Positions 1-5,552 of a stretch of DNA of 5,552 nt are shown piece by piece. A program made the position numbers and the translations under genes. Below the pieces are notes generated by a model. The model had not been told where the DNA came from. It made no database searches and saw nothing but the letters and a program-made list of their open reading frames with translations. How positions within the stretch are numbered: the stretch's first letter is position 1; the number at the start of each line of letters is the position of its first letter. The DNA is from Dehalococcoidia bacterium CG2_30_46_19 (GTDB lineage: Bacteria > Chloroflexota > Dehalococcoidia > GIF9 > AB-539-J10). Where the stretch lies: assembly GCA_001872925.1 (NCBI GenBank), contig MNYD01000049.1:1-5552 (forward strand). The letters are read 5' to 3'.

Positions 1-134
1 TTCCTCGACTGCCCGGTATTGCGACAGTATTCATCAAGAAGTTCTGTCTTCTCCTTCCTGGTTTTTGCCTTAAAGTAGCTCTCCCCTATCACCTTGAGAT
101 ATTCATTCCTTGAATGCATGTCCATCCTTTCCAT
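1..134 (-). CDS. N-terminus of a probable insertion-sequence transposase (integrase-like), cut off by the window edge
   Basis: An open frame runs leftward from an ATG whose first base is position 134 and stays open to the window edge, giving 44 codons plus two bases. It begins MERMDMHSRNEYLKVIGE, continues through a basic, Lys/Arg-rich helix (KAKTRKEKTELLDEY) and ends in CRNTGQSR. From memory this resembles the N-terminus of a family of integrase-like (DDE) transposases from uncultured bacteria, in which this stretch leads into a helix-turn-helix ahead of the catalytic core; no catalytic residue is visible here. An AGGAGGT Shine-Dalgarno lies at 146-152, 11 bases before the ATG, which supports real translation. 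In-frame ATGs at codons 4 and 6 are alternatives with worse spacing. Repeats upstream (186-243) fit an insertion-sequence end. The family call is recognition only; that this is a coding start is more secure than the name. Confidence 0.55.
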   Translation of the reverse strand, partial: MERMDMHSRNEYLKVIGESYFKAKTRKEKTELLDEYCRNTGQSR

Positions 135-172
135 AGCCTGGCTTTACCTCCTGTGAAAATATTAGCCAGGCT
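135..172 (-). promoter_or_regulatory. Inverted repeat placing the transposase ribosome binding site in a hairpin loop
   Basis: AGCCTGGCT (135-143) and AGCCAGGCT (164-172) are perfect 9-bp inverted arms around a 20-base loop. In the minus-strand transcript the loop carries the AGGAGGT Shine-Dalgarno (152 down to 146). The 3' arm ends immediately before the ATG at 134, so the spacer between Shine-Dalgarno and start codon is mostly stem. Such a hairpin could limit transposase translation, as is known for several insertion sequences; that role is inferred. The symmetry itself is certain. Confidence 0.5.
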
Positions 173-185
173 GAATCTTAATCCA

Positions 186-208
186 CTTCGGTTAGATTTT
201 TCGTGATT
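186..208. repeat. Direct repeat, copy 1 (probable insertion-sequence subterminal repeat)
   Basis: This copy shares 20 of 23 bases with the copy at 221-243: an identical 15-base block (CTTCGGTTAGATTTT), three differing bases, then TGATT. The offset is 35 bp. It lies upstream of the transposase start, where transposase-binding end repeats would be expected. That function is inferred. Confidence 0.6.
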
Positions 209-220
209 CAACAACTTCTC

Positions 221-243
221 CTTCGGTTAGATTTTAGATGATT
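221..243. repeat. Direct repeat, copy 2 (probable insertion-sequence subterminal repeat)
   Basis: This is the second copy of the 23-bp repeat, matching 186-208 at 20 positions. It runs into a 10-bp palindrome, GATTTAAATC, at 240-249. The outer edge of the presumed element should be close to here, but no terminal inverted repeat or target duplication can be fixed because the other end is outside the window. Confidence 0.6.
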
Positions 244-255
244 TAAATCGCGGTA

Positions 256-283
256 TTGCATTTAAAAATTTTTGTGTTATAAT
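256..283 (+). promoter_or_regulatory. groESL promoter (vegetative sigma type, extended -10)
   Basis: A perfect TATAAT (278-283) is preceded by TG one base upstream (TGTTATAAT, 275-283), which is the extended -10 form. The -35 candidate TTGCAT (256-261) matches the consensus only in TTG and is 16 bp away, so the strong -10 probably does most of the work. The predicted start, about 289-291, falls inside the CIRCE operator, as expected for an HrcA-repressed promoter. Promoter position is predicted from sequence only. Confidence 0.8.
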
Positions 284-285
284 AC

Positions 286-312
286 TTAGCAGTCTATCGT
301 ATAGAGTGCTAA
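286..312 (+). promoter_or_regulatory. CIRCE operator (HrcA binding site)
   Basis: TTAGCAGTC, nine bases, then GAGTGCTAA matches the CIRCE consensus TTAGCACTC-N9-GAGTGCTAA at 17 of 18 arm positions. The single departure (G for C at 292) is in the left arm. CIRCE is bound by the HrcA repressor, whose own folding depends on GroEL, giving feedback control of chaperonin genes. Here it overlaps the predicted transcription start and lies 28 bp before groES. The hrcA gene is not in this window. Confidence 0.93.
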
Positions 313-340
313 AAATTTAAGTTTTAAGAAAGGAGGTGTT

Positions 341-637
341 ATGGCAACTAAAATTAAGCCTTTAGGAGACAGGGTAGTGATTAAACCTACTCCCAAAGAA
401 GAAGTAAGCAAGGGGGGAATTGTTATACCAGATACAGTCAAGGAAAAGCCTCAGGAAGGCAAAATCATCGCTGTAGGTCCAGGCAAGCTATCTGAAGATG
501 GCAAGCGTATCGCTATGGAAGTGAAAGTAGGAGACAAGGTAATTTATTCCAAATATGCCGGGGCAGAAATTAAGGTCGACGACGAAGAATTGATTATTGT
601 TCGCGAGAGCGATATTTTAGCTAAGCGAAGTTCATAA
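341..637 (+). CDS. groES: Co-chaperonin GroES (Hsp10)
   Basis: GroES is the heptameric lid that caps the GroEL folding chamber in the cytoplasm in an ATP-dependent cycle. The 98-residue length is normal for the family. It opens with the typical IKPLGDRVVIKP strand (residues 5-16). The mobile loop that docks on GroEL is at about 19-35, with GGIVIPD at 25-31 holding the hydrophobic contact triplet IVI. KVIYSKYAG near residue 70 and the ending ELIIVRESDILA are also typical. The ATG follows an AGGAGGTG Shine-Dalgarno (331-338) and fits the family start. It is the first gene of the operon behind the CIRCE promoter, and groEL follows after 15 bases. Nothing in the protein is unusual. Confidence 0.98.
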   Translation: MATKIKPLGDRVVIKPTPKEEVSKGGIVIPDTVKEKPQEGKIIAVGPGKLSEDGKRIAMEVKVGDKVIYSKYAGAEIKVDDEELIIVRESDILAKRSS

Positions 638-652
638 AAGGAGGTGAATTAA

Positions 653-2272
653 ATGGCAAAACAACTTCTTTTCGGTGAAGAAGCAAGAAAGGCACTCAGA
701 ACAGGCATAACTACTCTAACCGATGCAATTAGAGTAACGTTAGGACCACGGGGGCGTCCAGTAGCACTGGACAGGAAATTTGGCGCTCCCTCAGTTCTCA
801 ACGATGGCGTTTCCATCGCCAAGGATATAGAATTGCCCGACCCATTTGAAAATATGGGAGTTCAATTAGTAAAAGAGGCAGCAACCAAAACTAATGACCA
901 GTGCGGCGATGGAACCAGCACATCTGTTATTCTGGCGCAAGGCATCATCGCTGAAGGCTTCAAGAACATCGCCGCTGGCGCTGACTCTATGGCTTTGAAG
1001 CGTGGCATTGAGAAAGGAGTGGCGGCTGTGGTGGCAGAACTTAAAAAAACAGCCATCCCTGTAGCTGGTAAAGAGCAAGTGGCTCAAGTAGCTTCCATAT
1101 CAGCAGCGGATGAGGACATTGGCAATTTAATTGCCAATGTGATGGAAAAGGTAGGTAAGGATGGTGTTATCACCGTTGAGGAAGGCAAAGGATTAGAATT
1201 CGAAACTGAATACGTCGAGGGCATGAAATTTGACCGAGGTTATATCAGCCCGTACTTCATCACCAACGTTGAGCAGATGAGATGTGAGCTGGAAGACCCA
1301 TATATCCTCATTACCGATAAGAAAATCTCTGCCCTGAATGATATCCTTCCCGCCCTGGAAAAGATCGTCCAGACCTCCAAGAACATCGTTATCATCGCAG
1401 AAGACGTGGATGGAGAACCTTTAGCTACCTTGGTAGTCAATAAGCTGAGGGGAACTTTAAGCCCTCTGGCAGTTAAAGCACCGGGCTTCGGGGACAGACG
1501 AAAGGAAATGCTTCAGGATATAGCTGTCCTCACTGGCGGTAAGGTCATATCTGAGGAAGTTGGTAGAAAGCTAGATTCAGTAACTATAGAAGACCTCGGG
1601 CGAGCACGAAAGGTTGTTGCTGACAAAGATGATACCACCATTGTTGAAGGAAAAGGAGCAACCGGAGATATTGAAGCGAGAATCAAGCAAATCAGGGCGC
1701 AAATTGATATAACTACATCTGACTATGATAAGGAAAAACTCCAGGAGAGATTAGCTAAATTGGCTGGTGGCGTGGCGGTAATAAAGGTAGGTGCTGCCAC
1801 TGAGGTAGATTTAAAAGAGAAGAAACACCGCACGGAAGATGCTTTATCCGCTACACGGGCTGCGGTAGAGGAAGGCATTTTACCTGGTGGTGGCATTGCC
1901 CTTCTCAATGCAATACCTGCCCTGGACAAGCTAAAGGTCAAGGGAGATGAAGCTACTGGCGTTGCTGTTCTAAGGCATGCCTTAGAAGCGCCTATTCGCT
2001 GTATTGCTGCCAATAGCGGGAGAGAGGGTTCGGTAATAGTAAATAAAGTAAAGGAGAGCCCAAAAGGTGTGGGCTATGATGCCCTTAAGGATGAATTGGA
2101 TGTCGACATGGTGAAAAGAGGTATTGTTGACCCGCTTAAGGTCACCAGGTCTGCATTGCAAAATGGCGCTAGCATCGCCAATATGGTTTTAACCACCGAA
2201 TCCTTGGTAACCGATATTCCCGAAAAGGAAAAAATGCCAATGCCACCCGGTGGCGGGTATCCTGAGTATTGA
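653..2272 (+). CDS. groEL: Chaperonin GroEL (Hsp60)
   Basis: GroEL is the double-ring ATP-driven chaperonin that folds non-native proteins in the cytoplasm together with GroES. The 539 residues cover the whole family: equatorial domain with the nucleotide-binding VTLGPRGRP (28-36), Asp51 in NDGVSIAKDIEL, GDGTST (85-90), intermediate and apical domains, then the return to the equatorial domain with ATRAAVEEGILPGGG. The ATP-hydrolysis aspartate corresponding to E. coli Asp398 is Asp396 in TEDAL. A strong Shine-Dalgarno (AAGGAGGTGA, 638-647) fixes the ATG. The gene ends with tandem in-frame stops, TGA TAA (2270-2275). The C-terminal tail is MPMPPGGGYPEY, without the GGM repeats of proteobacterial GroEL, and there is a Cys at 84 where Ala is usual. 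Both look like lineage traits rather than damage. It is transcribed with groES and terminated by the hairpin at 2290-2322. Confidence 0.98.
   Translation: MAKQLLFGEEARKALRTGITTLTDAIRVTLGPRGRPVALDRKFGAPSVLNDGVSIAKDIELPDPFENMGVQLVKEAATKTNDQCGDGTSTSVILAQGIIAEGFKNIAAGADSMALKRGIEKGVAAVVAELKKTAIPVAGKEQVAQVASISAADEDIGNLIANVMEKVGKDGVITVEEGKGLEFETEYVEGMKFDRGYISPYFITNVEQMRCELEDPYILITDKKISALNDILPALEKIVQTSKNIVIIAEDVDGEPLATLVVNKLRGTLSPLAVKAPGFGDRRKEMLQDIAVLTGGKVISEEVGRKLDSVTIEDLGRARKVVADKDDTTIVEGKGATGDIEARIKQIRAQIDITTSDYDKEKLQERLAKLAGGVAVIKVGAATEVDLKEKKHRTEDALSATRAAVEEGILPGGGIALLNAIPALDKLKVKGDEATGVAVLRHALEAPIRCIAANSGREGSVIVNKVKESPKGVGYDALKDELDVDMVKRGIVDPLKVTRSALQNGASIANMVLTTESLVTDIPEKEKMPMPPGGGYPEY
1116..1140. 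repeat. 25-bp perfect palindrome inside groEL
   Basis: ACATTGGCAATT, one base, then AATTGCCAATGT form perfect 12-bp inverted arms in the part of groEL that encodes IGNLIANV. The protein segment is typical of the family, so the symmetry may be a by-product of coding. No function is claimed. Confidence 0.6.
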
Positions 2273-2289
2273 TAACAAGCACCACTATT

Positions 2290-2322
2290 AAGAGGAGCTG
2301 CTTACCAAGCAGCTCCTCTTTT
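2290..2322. terminator. Intrinsic terminator between convergent groEL and M16 peptidase genes, probably bidirectional
   Basis: AAGAGGAGCTGCTT (2290-2303) and AAGCAGCTCCTCTT (2307-2320) are perfect 14-bp arms with a 3-base loop. A T run, TTTT at 2319-2322, follows on the plus strand. The hairpin starts 17 bases after the groEL stop. On the minus strand it begins two bases after the peptidase stop codon and is followed by TAATAG, a poorer U tract, so termination is expected to be better for groEL than for the peptidase transcript. Confidence 0.88.
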
Positions 2323-3584
2323 CACAGCTTGAGTAAATTTAGCAGAGGTTTTTCCCTTTTTACCTGCCCTACCACAGCTAAGTTGAGTTCATTGTCAATC
2401 AGAACTTCCTGGGCTACCTCCTTTAACTCATCCTCGGTGATAGCCTCTATTATAGAGATAACCTCATCTATATCGAGAATCTTCCGCCTCACCAATTCCT
2501 GGCCACCCAACCATAAAGCCATATTCTGACTATCCTCAAGCCGAAGTTGCAACCTCCCCTTTGATAATTCCTTGGCTCTGTGAAGTTCGTCCGCAGCGAT
2601 TCCTTGCTTCAGCTTAGCTATTTCCTCAACTATAGTGGCAATGGCAGTTTCTGCCTTATTTGTGTCCACACCAGCGTAGATGACAAATGACCCTGAATTA
2701 AGGAAATGCTCCACATAGCTATGTATATCATATGCCAGCCCTTTCTTCTCTCGGACCTCAGTGAATAAGCGACTGCTCATTCCCACCCCAAACACTGTAT
2801 TCAGCAAGTCAAGAGCAAAACGTCGGGGATGGAAATGTGAGAACCCATGGACGCCTAAACAAAGATGCACTTGTTCACTATCCTTGTGTTCCGTACGTAA
2901 CCTCGGTGCATCTTGCCCACTGTTGGTTACATAACCCGCCGATCGTTTACCTGCAGACCAGTCATGAAACAATGCCTCGATACGAGCTAATGTTTCGTCA
3001 GGCGGTATATTACCAGCAACACTAACCACGGTATTATTAGGCAAATATCGATGAGCGATATATCTTAACATCCGTTCCCTGGTTATCGAGGCTACAGTTT
3101 CTTTACTCCCGCTGACCTCACGCCCCAAAGGCTGGTCAGGCCATAAAAGCTCATCAATAAGCATATTTACTCGTTCTTCAGGAATATCCATGTGCATATT
3201 TATTTCTTCAATGATGACTCGGCGTTCTTGCTCTATATCATTGGAATCGAAACGAGAATTGCACAGCAAATCAGATAACACATCCAGAGCTACAGGAAAA
3301 TGGGCAGCCGCTACTTTGCACCAAAAAACGGTTATTTCCTTATCCGTGCCAGCATTGATTATGCCACCTACTCCTTCAACATCCTGACTTATATCTTTAG
3401 CTGTTGGTCTCCGTTTTGTGCCTTTGAAATACATATGCTCAGCAAAATGAGAAATGCCGGCTTCTTCCTCATTTTCATAACAGGAGCCGGCACCAACAAG
3501 AAAAGCAAGGCATACTGAACGAGTGTGAGGCATAACACTGGTAATAACCCTTAATCCGTTGTCAAAAACAGTTTTAGTGTACAT
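2322..3584 (-). CDS. M16-family zinc metallopeptidase (insulinase-like, bacterial processing-peptidase type)
   Basis: This is a single-chain, two-domain M16 (probably M16B) peptidase of 420 residues from the ATG at 3584. M16 enzymes cleave peptides or unfolded segments inside a closed chamber; the physiological substrate is unknown. Counting from a possible TTG start three codons upstream (3593), the inverted zinc motif HFAEH is at 49-53 in HFAEHMYFKGT. The third zinc ligand is Glu129 or Glu130 in EEINMHMD, about 76 residues on, as in active family members. The second half has the M16 C-terminal signature SRLFTEVREKKGLAYDIHSY (about 274-293), with the conserved Arg281 and Tyr288. No signal peptide is seen, so it is probably cytoplasmic. 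ATG is preferred because the protein matches relatives from MYTKTVFDNGLRV onward and a promoter ends just before it. It resembles Bacillus YmxG. The gene converges on groEL and diverges from the antiporter. Confidence 0.95.
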   Translation of the reverse strand: MYTKTVFDNGLRVITSVMPHTRSVCLAFLVGAGSCYENEEEAGISHFAEHMYFKGTKRRPTAKDISQDVEGVGGIINAGTDKEITVFWCKVAAAHFPVALDVLSDLLCNSRFDSNDIEQERRVIIEEINMHMDIPEERVNMLIDELLWPDQPLGREVSGSKETVASITRERMLRYIAHRYLPNNTVVSVAGNIPPDETLARIEALFHDWSAGKRSAGYVTNSGQDAPRLRTEHKDSEQVHLCLGVHGFSHFHPRRFALDLLNTVFGVGMSSRLFTEVREKKGLAYDIHSYVEHFLNSGSFVIYAGVDTNKAETAIATIVEEIAKLKQGIAADELHRAKELSKGRLQLRLEDSQNMALWLGGQELVRRKILDIDEVISIIEAITEDELKEVAQEVLIDNELNLAVVGQVKREKPLLNLLKL

Positions 3585-3593
3585 TTGCCTCAA

Positions 3594-3622
3594 ATTCTAC
3601 TGTGGTATATATTTCCCGTCAA
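3594..3622 (-). promoter_or_regulatory. Promoter of the M16 peptidase gene, probably giving a near-leaderless mRNA
   Basis: On the minus strand, TTGACG (3622 down to 3617) and TAGAAT (3599 down to 3594) are each one base from consensus and exactly 17 bp apart. The -10 ends nine bases before the ATG at 3584, so transcription should start zero to three bases ahead of it. No normally spaced Shine-Dalgarno is present; a GAGG lies only three bases before the ATG and would hardly be transcribed. The start site is predicted, not observed. Confidence 0.7.
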
Positions 3623-3636
3623 CAAAAAGAGCACAA

Positions 3637-3665
3637 TTGCCACAGGTTCTCCCTTGTATTACCAT
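3637..3665 (+). promoter_or_regulatory. Weak candidate promoter for the antiporter gene
   Basis: TTGCCA (3637-3642, one base from consensus) and TACCAT (3660-3665, four of six) are 17 bp apart, which would give a leader of about 25 bases. Another possibility is a poor -10 (TTTAAC, 3686-3691) next to the start codon. Neither is convincing. The 112-bp region between the divergent genes holds nothing else I can name. Confidence 0.3.
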
Positions 3666-3696
3666 TGCCCGGTAGAAAGCTGTCTTTTAACACACG

Positions 3697-5508
3697 ATGG
3701 AAGAATTCACTCTGGTCAAAGATTTTGCCATTATAATGGCGGTAGCTGGTGGGGTTACGCTCCTATTCCGCCGGCTGCGTCAGCCTCCCATACTGGGATA
3801 TTTAATAGCCGGGCTTATTATCAGTCCTTATACCCTCCCAATCCCACTGGTGGAAAATATTGACACCATACGGTTACTAGCTGACCTGGGACTGGTGTTG
3901 CTTCTATTCGGTATAGGTCTTGAGTTTAGCTGGAGCAAAATCAGGGCAGTAGGGCCAGCAGCGCTAATAATTGGGGGCATCGAAATATTTACCATGTTCG
4001 CCTTGGGCTATGGATTGGGACAGCTTTTTGGATGGTCAACGTTAGACTCTATCTTCCTCGGGGCTGCTATGCACATAAGCAGTTCGGCAATAATCGTCAA
4101 GATACTTCGAGATATGGGAAGACAGAACTTACTTTCCTCAAAACTCATAGTGGGCATCCTGGTGGTCGAGGATTTCGCCGCTGTAATAATCATCGCTGTG
4201 CTTTCCGGTATAGCTACCACCGGGGCTGCTACTTTTGGCGACATCGGTTCTCTGATGCTTAGGCTAATCATATTTTTTGCTGCCGCCTTGGGTTTCGGCG
4301 CCCTATTGGTTCCCAGGATAATCGAAATCACCCACCGCTTCCATTCCAGAGAAGCTTTGCTAATCACCAGCATAAGTCTGTGTTTCATTATGGCTTTGCT
4401 TAGCGAGTATCTGGGCTTATCTGTAGCTGCCGGTGCTTTTTTGATAGGCGCCTTAATCGGTGATACAAAGCATTCTAAAGAGATCGACCAAGTAGTGACT
4501 CCCGTCCGTGACATGTTTGCTGCCCTATTTTTCGTATCGATAGGAATGCTTATCAATATCCTCCAATTTAAAAGCTTCATCTTTCTTGCGTTGGCTACCT
4601 CTGCCCTTTTCATCTTAGGTAAAATCCTTGGCAATACCCTGGGAACATTTCTTTGTGGGTTCACTGGTAGGACATCCTTGCGAGTAGGAACAGGTATGCC
4701 CCAGGCAGGTGAGTTTTCACTTGCCATAGCCAAAACCGGTGTAGATAGCGGCGCTGTGATACCGCTACTTTATCCCGTGGTAGTAGCAACGACGGCAATT
4801 ACGTCTTTTACCACACCATATATCATACGCTTGGCTGACCCAATAACAGACTTGCTAAACCGTAGAGCCTCCGAACCGATTAAAAGATACGAGGCAAGCT
4901 TCTCAAATTGGCTGCATGGTATCCGCAACGCTTTCTCTAGCCGAAGCAAACCAGCCCAGGAAATCCAGCACTCAGGAAGAAATGTACTGGTCAACTTCTT
5001 GCTTATAGTAGTCCTCATTGGTATAGGAACAAGTGCTGTTCAATTCGTGGATAATATCGCCACTTTTACTCACTTGCGCCCCGATATACTGGGATTGCTA
5101 ATTAGCTTCCTCATCGTGGTTCTGTGTGTTCCTGCCTTAATAGCCTTTTGGCGCAATCTTCGACTGTTAATAGATGAAACGATAAAATATTTGCTCTCGC
5201 GACGCTCATCAGCCAGAGCGTTGAATCAGGAGACACTGCATACCATCATTAGAGGCAGTATTATGGTTACACTCTCGATACTTCTGGCCATATGGTCTAT
5301 CCCGCTGATTATCAGTCTCCTTTCTCTTGGTTCTTTTGCCATTGCTGCTCCCATCATACTCCTTGCTATCTTAATCTACTTTCTCTCAACATCAGTTAGA
5401 AACATACACAGTCAACTAGAAACAACTTTCAGTACCACCTTGTTTGGTCACCACGTTACTGAAAACGAGGAAGTTAACAACAAAAAGGGTGAAAATGAAA
5501 GGAAATAA
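3697..5508 (+). CDS. Cation:proton antiporter, CPA2 family (KefB/NapA-like membrane domain, no RCK domain)
   Basis: A 603-residue membrane protein predicted to exchange Na+ or K+ for H+ across the cytoplasmic membrane. The first ~390 residues are the sodium/hydrogen exchanger core: FRRLRQPPILGYLIAG (24-39), LLLFGIGLEFS (68-78), the unwound-helix region AMHISSSAIIVKIL (124-137), the ion-binding pair Glu158-Asp159 in VVEDFAAV, and MPQAGEFSLAIA near 345. The acidic pair is Glu-Asp, unlike Asp-Asp in NapA or Gln-Asp in KefC, and as I recall in YbaL-like proteins; ion and stoichiometry cannot be assigned. After a polar linker (~389-428) come about four more membrane segments (~431-450, 463-485, 520-545, 547-567) and a charged tail. 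No GxGxxG nucleotide-binding (TrkA-N/RCK) domain is present. An in-frame TAA at 3688-3690 makes the ATG at 3697 the first possible ATG; no Shine-Dalgarno precedes it. Confidence 0.93.
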   Translation: MEEFTLVKDFAIIMAVAGGVTLLFRRLRQPPILGYLIAGLIISPYTLPIPLVENIDTIRLLADLGLVLLLFGIGLEFSWSKIRAVGPAALIIGGIEIFTMFALGYGLGQLFGWSTLDSIFLGAAMHISSSAIIVKILRDMGRQNLLSSKLIVGILVVEDFAAVIIIAVLSGIATTGAATFGDIGSLMLRLIIFFAAALGFGALLVPRIIEITHRFHSREALLITSISLCFIMALLSEYLGLSVAAGAFLIGALIGDTKHSKEIDQVVTPVRDMFAALFFVSIGMLINILQFKSFIFLALATSALFILGKILGNTLGTFLCGFTGRTSLRVGTGMPQAGEFSLAIAKTGVDSGAVIPLLYPVVVATTAITSFTTPYIIRLADPITDLLNRRASEPIKRYEASFSNWLHGIRNAFSSRSKPAQEIQHSGRNVLVNFLLIVVLIGIGTSAVQFVDNIATFTHLRPDILGLLISFLIVVLCVPALIAFWRNLRLLIDETIKYLLSRRSSARALNQETLHTIIRGSIMVTLSILLAIWSIPLIISLLSLGSFAIAAPIILLAILIYFLSTSVRNIHSQLETTFSTTLFGHHVTENEEVNNKKGENERK

Positions 5509-5552
5509 AGTCCAGTGGCTATGTCATAGATACGCTTGAGGCTAGTCTGTGG

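Noticed and set aside
1723..2013. Minus-strand open frame inside groEL
   Set aside because: Antisense to a highly conserved part of groEL, with low-complexity Ala/Ser/Arg content and no family resemblance.
2242..2254. GCCACC-C-GGTGGC inverted repeat near the groEL 3' end
   Set aside because: Only 6-bp arms with a 1-base gap, in codons for the Pro/Gly-rich tail, and no T run follows; the real terminator is downstream.
3585..3593. TTG at 3593 as the start of the M16 peptidase
   Set aside because: Homology begins at the ATG three codons later, and the predicted transcription start lies downstream of the TTG.
3585..3863. Plus-strand open frame of 92 codons across the intergenic region into the antiporter gene
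   Set aside because: It overlaps the peptidase promoter and the conserved antiporter N-terminus in another frame, and its residues resemble no family.
4008..4733. Long open frame of 241 codons on the minus strand inside the antiporter gene
   Set aside because: It is antisense to a clear membrane transporter, has no recognisable domain and is rich in Ser, Lys, Arg and Ile as expected of the mirror of hydrophobic codons.
5495..5539. Short frame starting within the antiporter's last codons (14 residues, MKGNKVQWLCHRYA)
   Set aside because: It stops after 14 codons and resembles nothing; the overlap with an upstream GGGTGA is probably chance.
5509..5552. Possible terminator or next gene after the antiporter
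   Set aside because: No stable hairpin with a T run and no supported start codon can be seen in the 44 bases.
1..5552. CRISPR array, tRNA, rRNA, riboswitch or a novel multi-gene defence system
   Set aside because: No regularly spaced repeats, no RNA gene signatures and no defence-type domains were seen; the full-length genes are housekeeping or transport functions.

Overview
This is an ordinary bacterial chromosomal segment. It holds a heat-shock chaperonin operon (groES-groEL), a convergent M16-family zinc peptidase gene, and a divergently placed CPA2-type cation/proton antiporter gene. The left edge carries what looks like the 5' end of an insertion sequence. GroEL has a short C-terminal tail without GGM repeats, and its N-terminal wording resembles what I recall of Chloroflexota (Dehalococcoidia-like) chaperonins. 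The extended -10 promoter with a CIRCE operator shows that groESL is under HrcA-type control. The taxonomic placement is an inference from remembered family resemblance, not a search result.

Layout. Positions 1-134 (minus strand) encode the first 44 residues of a probable transposase that runs off the window. Its ribosome binding site lies in the loop of a perfect 9-bp inverted repeat (135-172). Two imperfect 23-bp direct repeats, 35 bp apart (186-208 and 221-243), follow and probably belong to the end of the same element. The groESL promoter starts only about 12 bp beyond them (256-283), and a CIRCE operator covers the expected transcription start (286-312). groES (341-637) and groEL (653-2272) have strong Shine-Dalgarno sites and are 15 bp apart. 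A perfect 14-bp stem hairpin (2290-2320) ends groEL and also sits directly after the stop of the M16 peptidase gene, which arrives from the other side (3584 down to 2322). A 112-bp intergenic region holds a very good minus-strand promoter whose start point nearly coincides with the peptidase ATG. The antiporter gene (3697-5508) reads away from it on the plus strand. The last 44 bases hold no supportable gene.

How the genes relate. GroES and GroEL form one folding machine and are co-transcribed. The peptidase and the antiporter have their own promoters or start regions, and nothing here ties them functionally to the chaperonin. I see no undescribed multi-gene system. The points most worth checking are the insertion-sequence end beside the heat-shock promoter, the hairpin at the transposase start, and the probable leaderless start of the peptidase gene.
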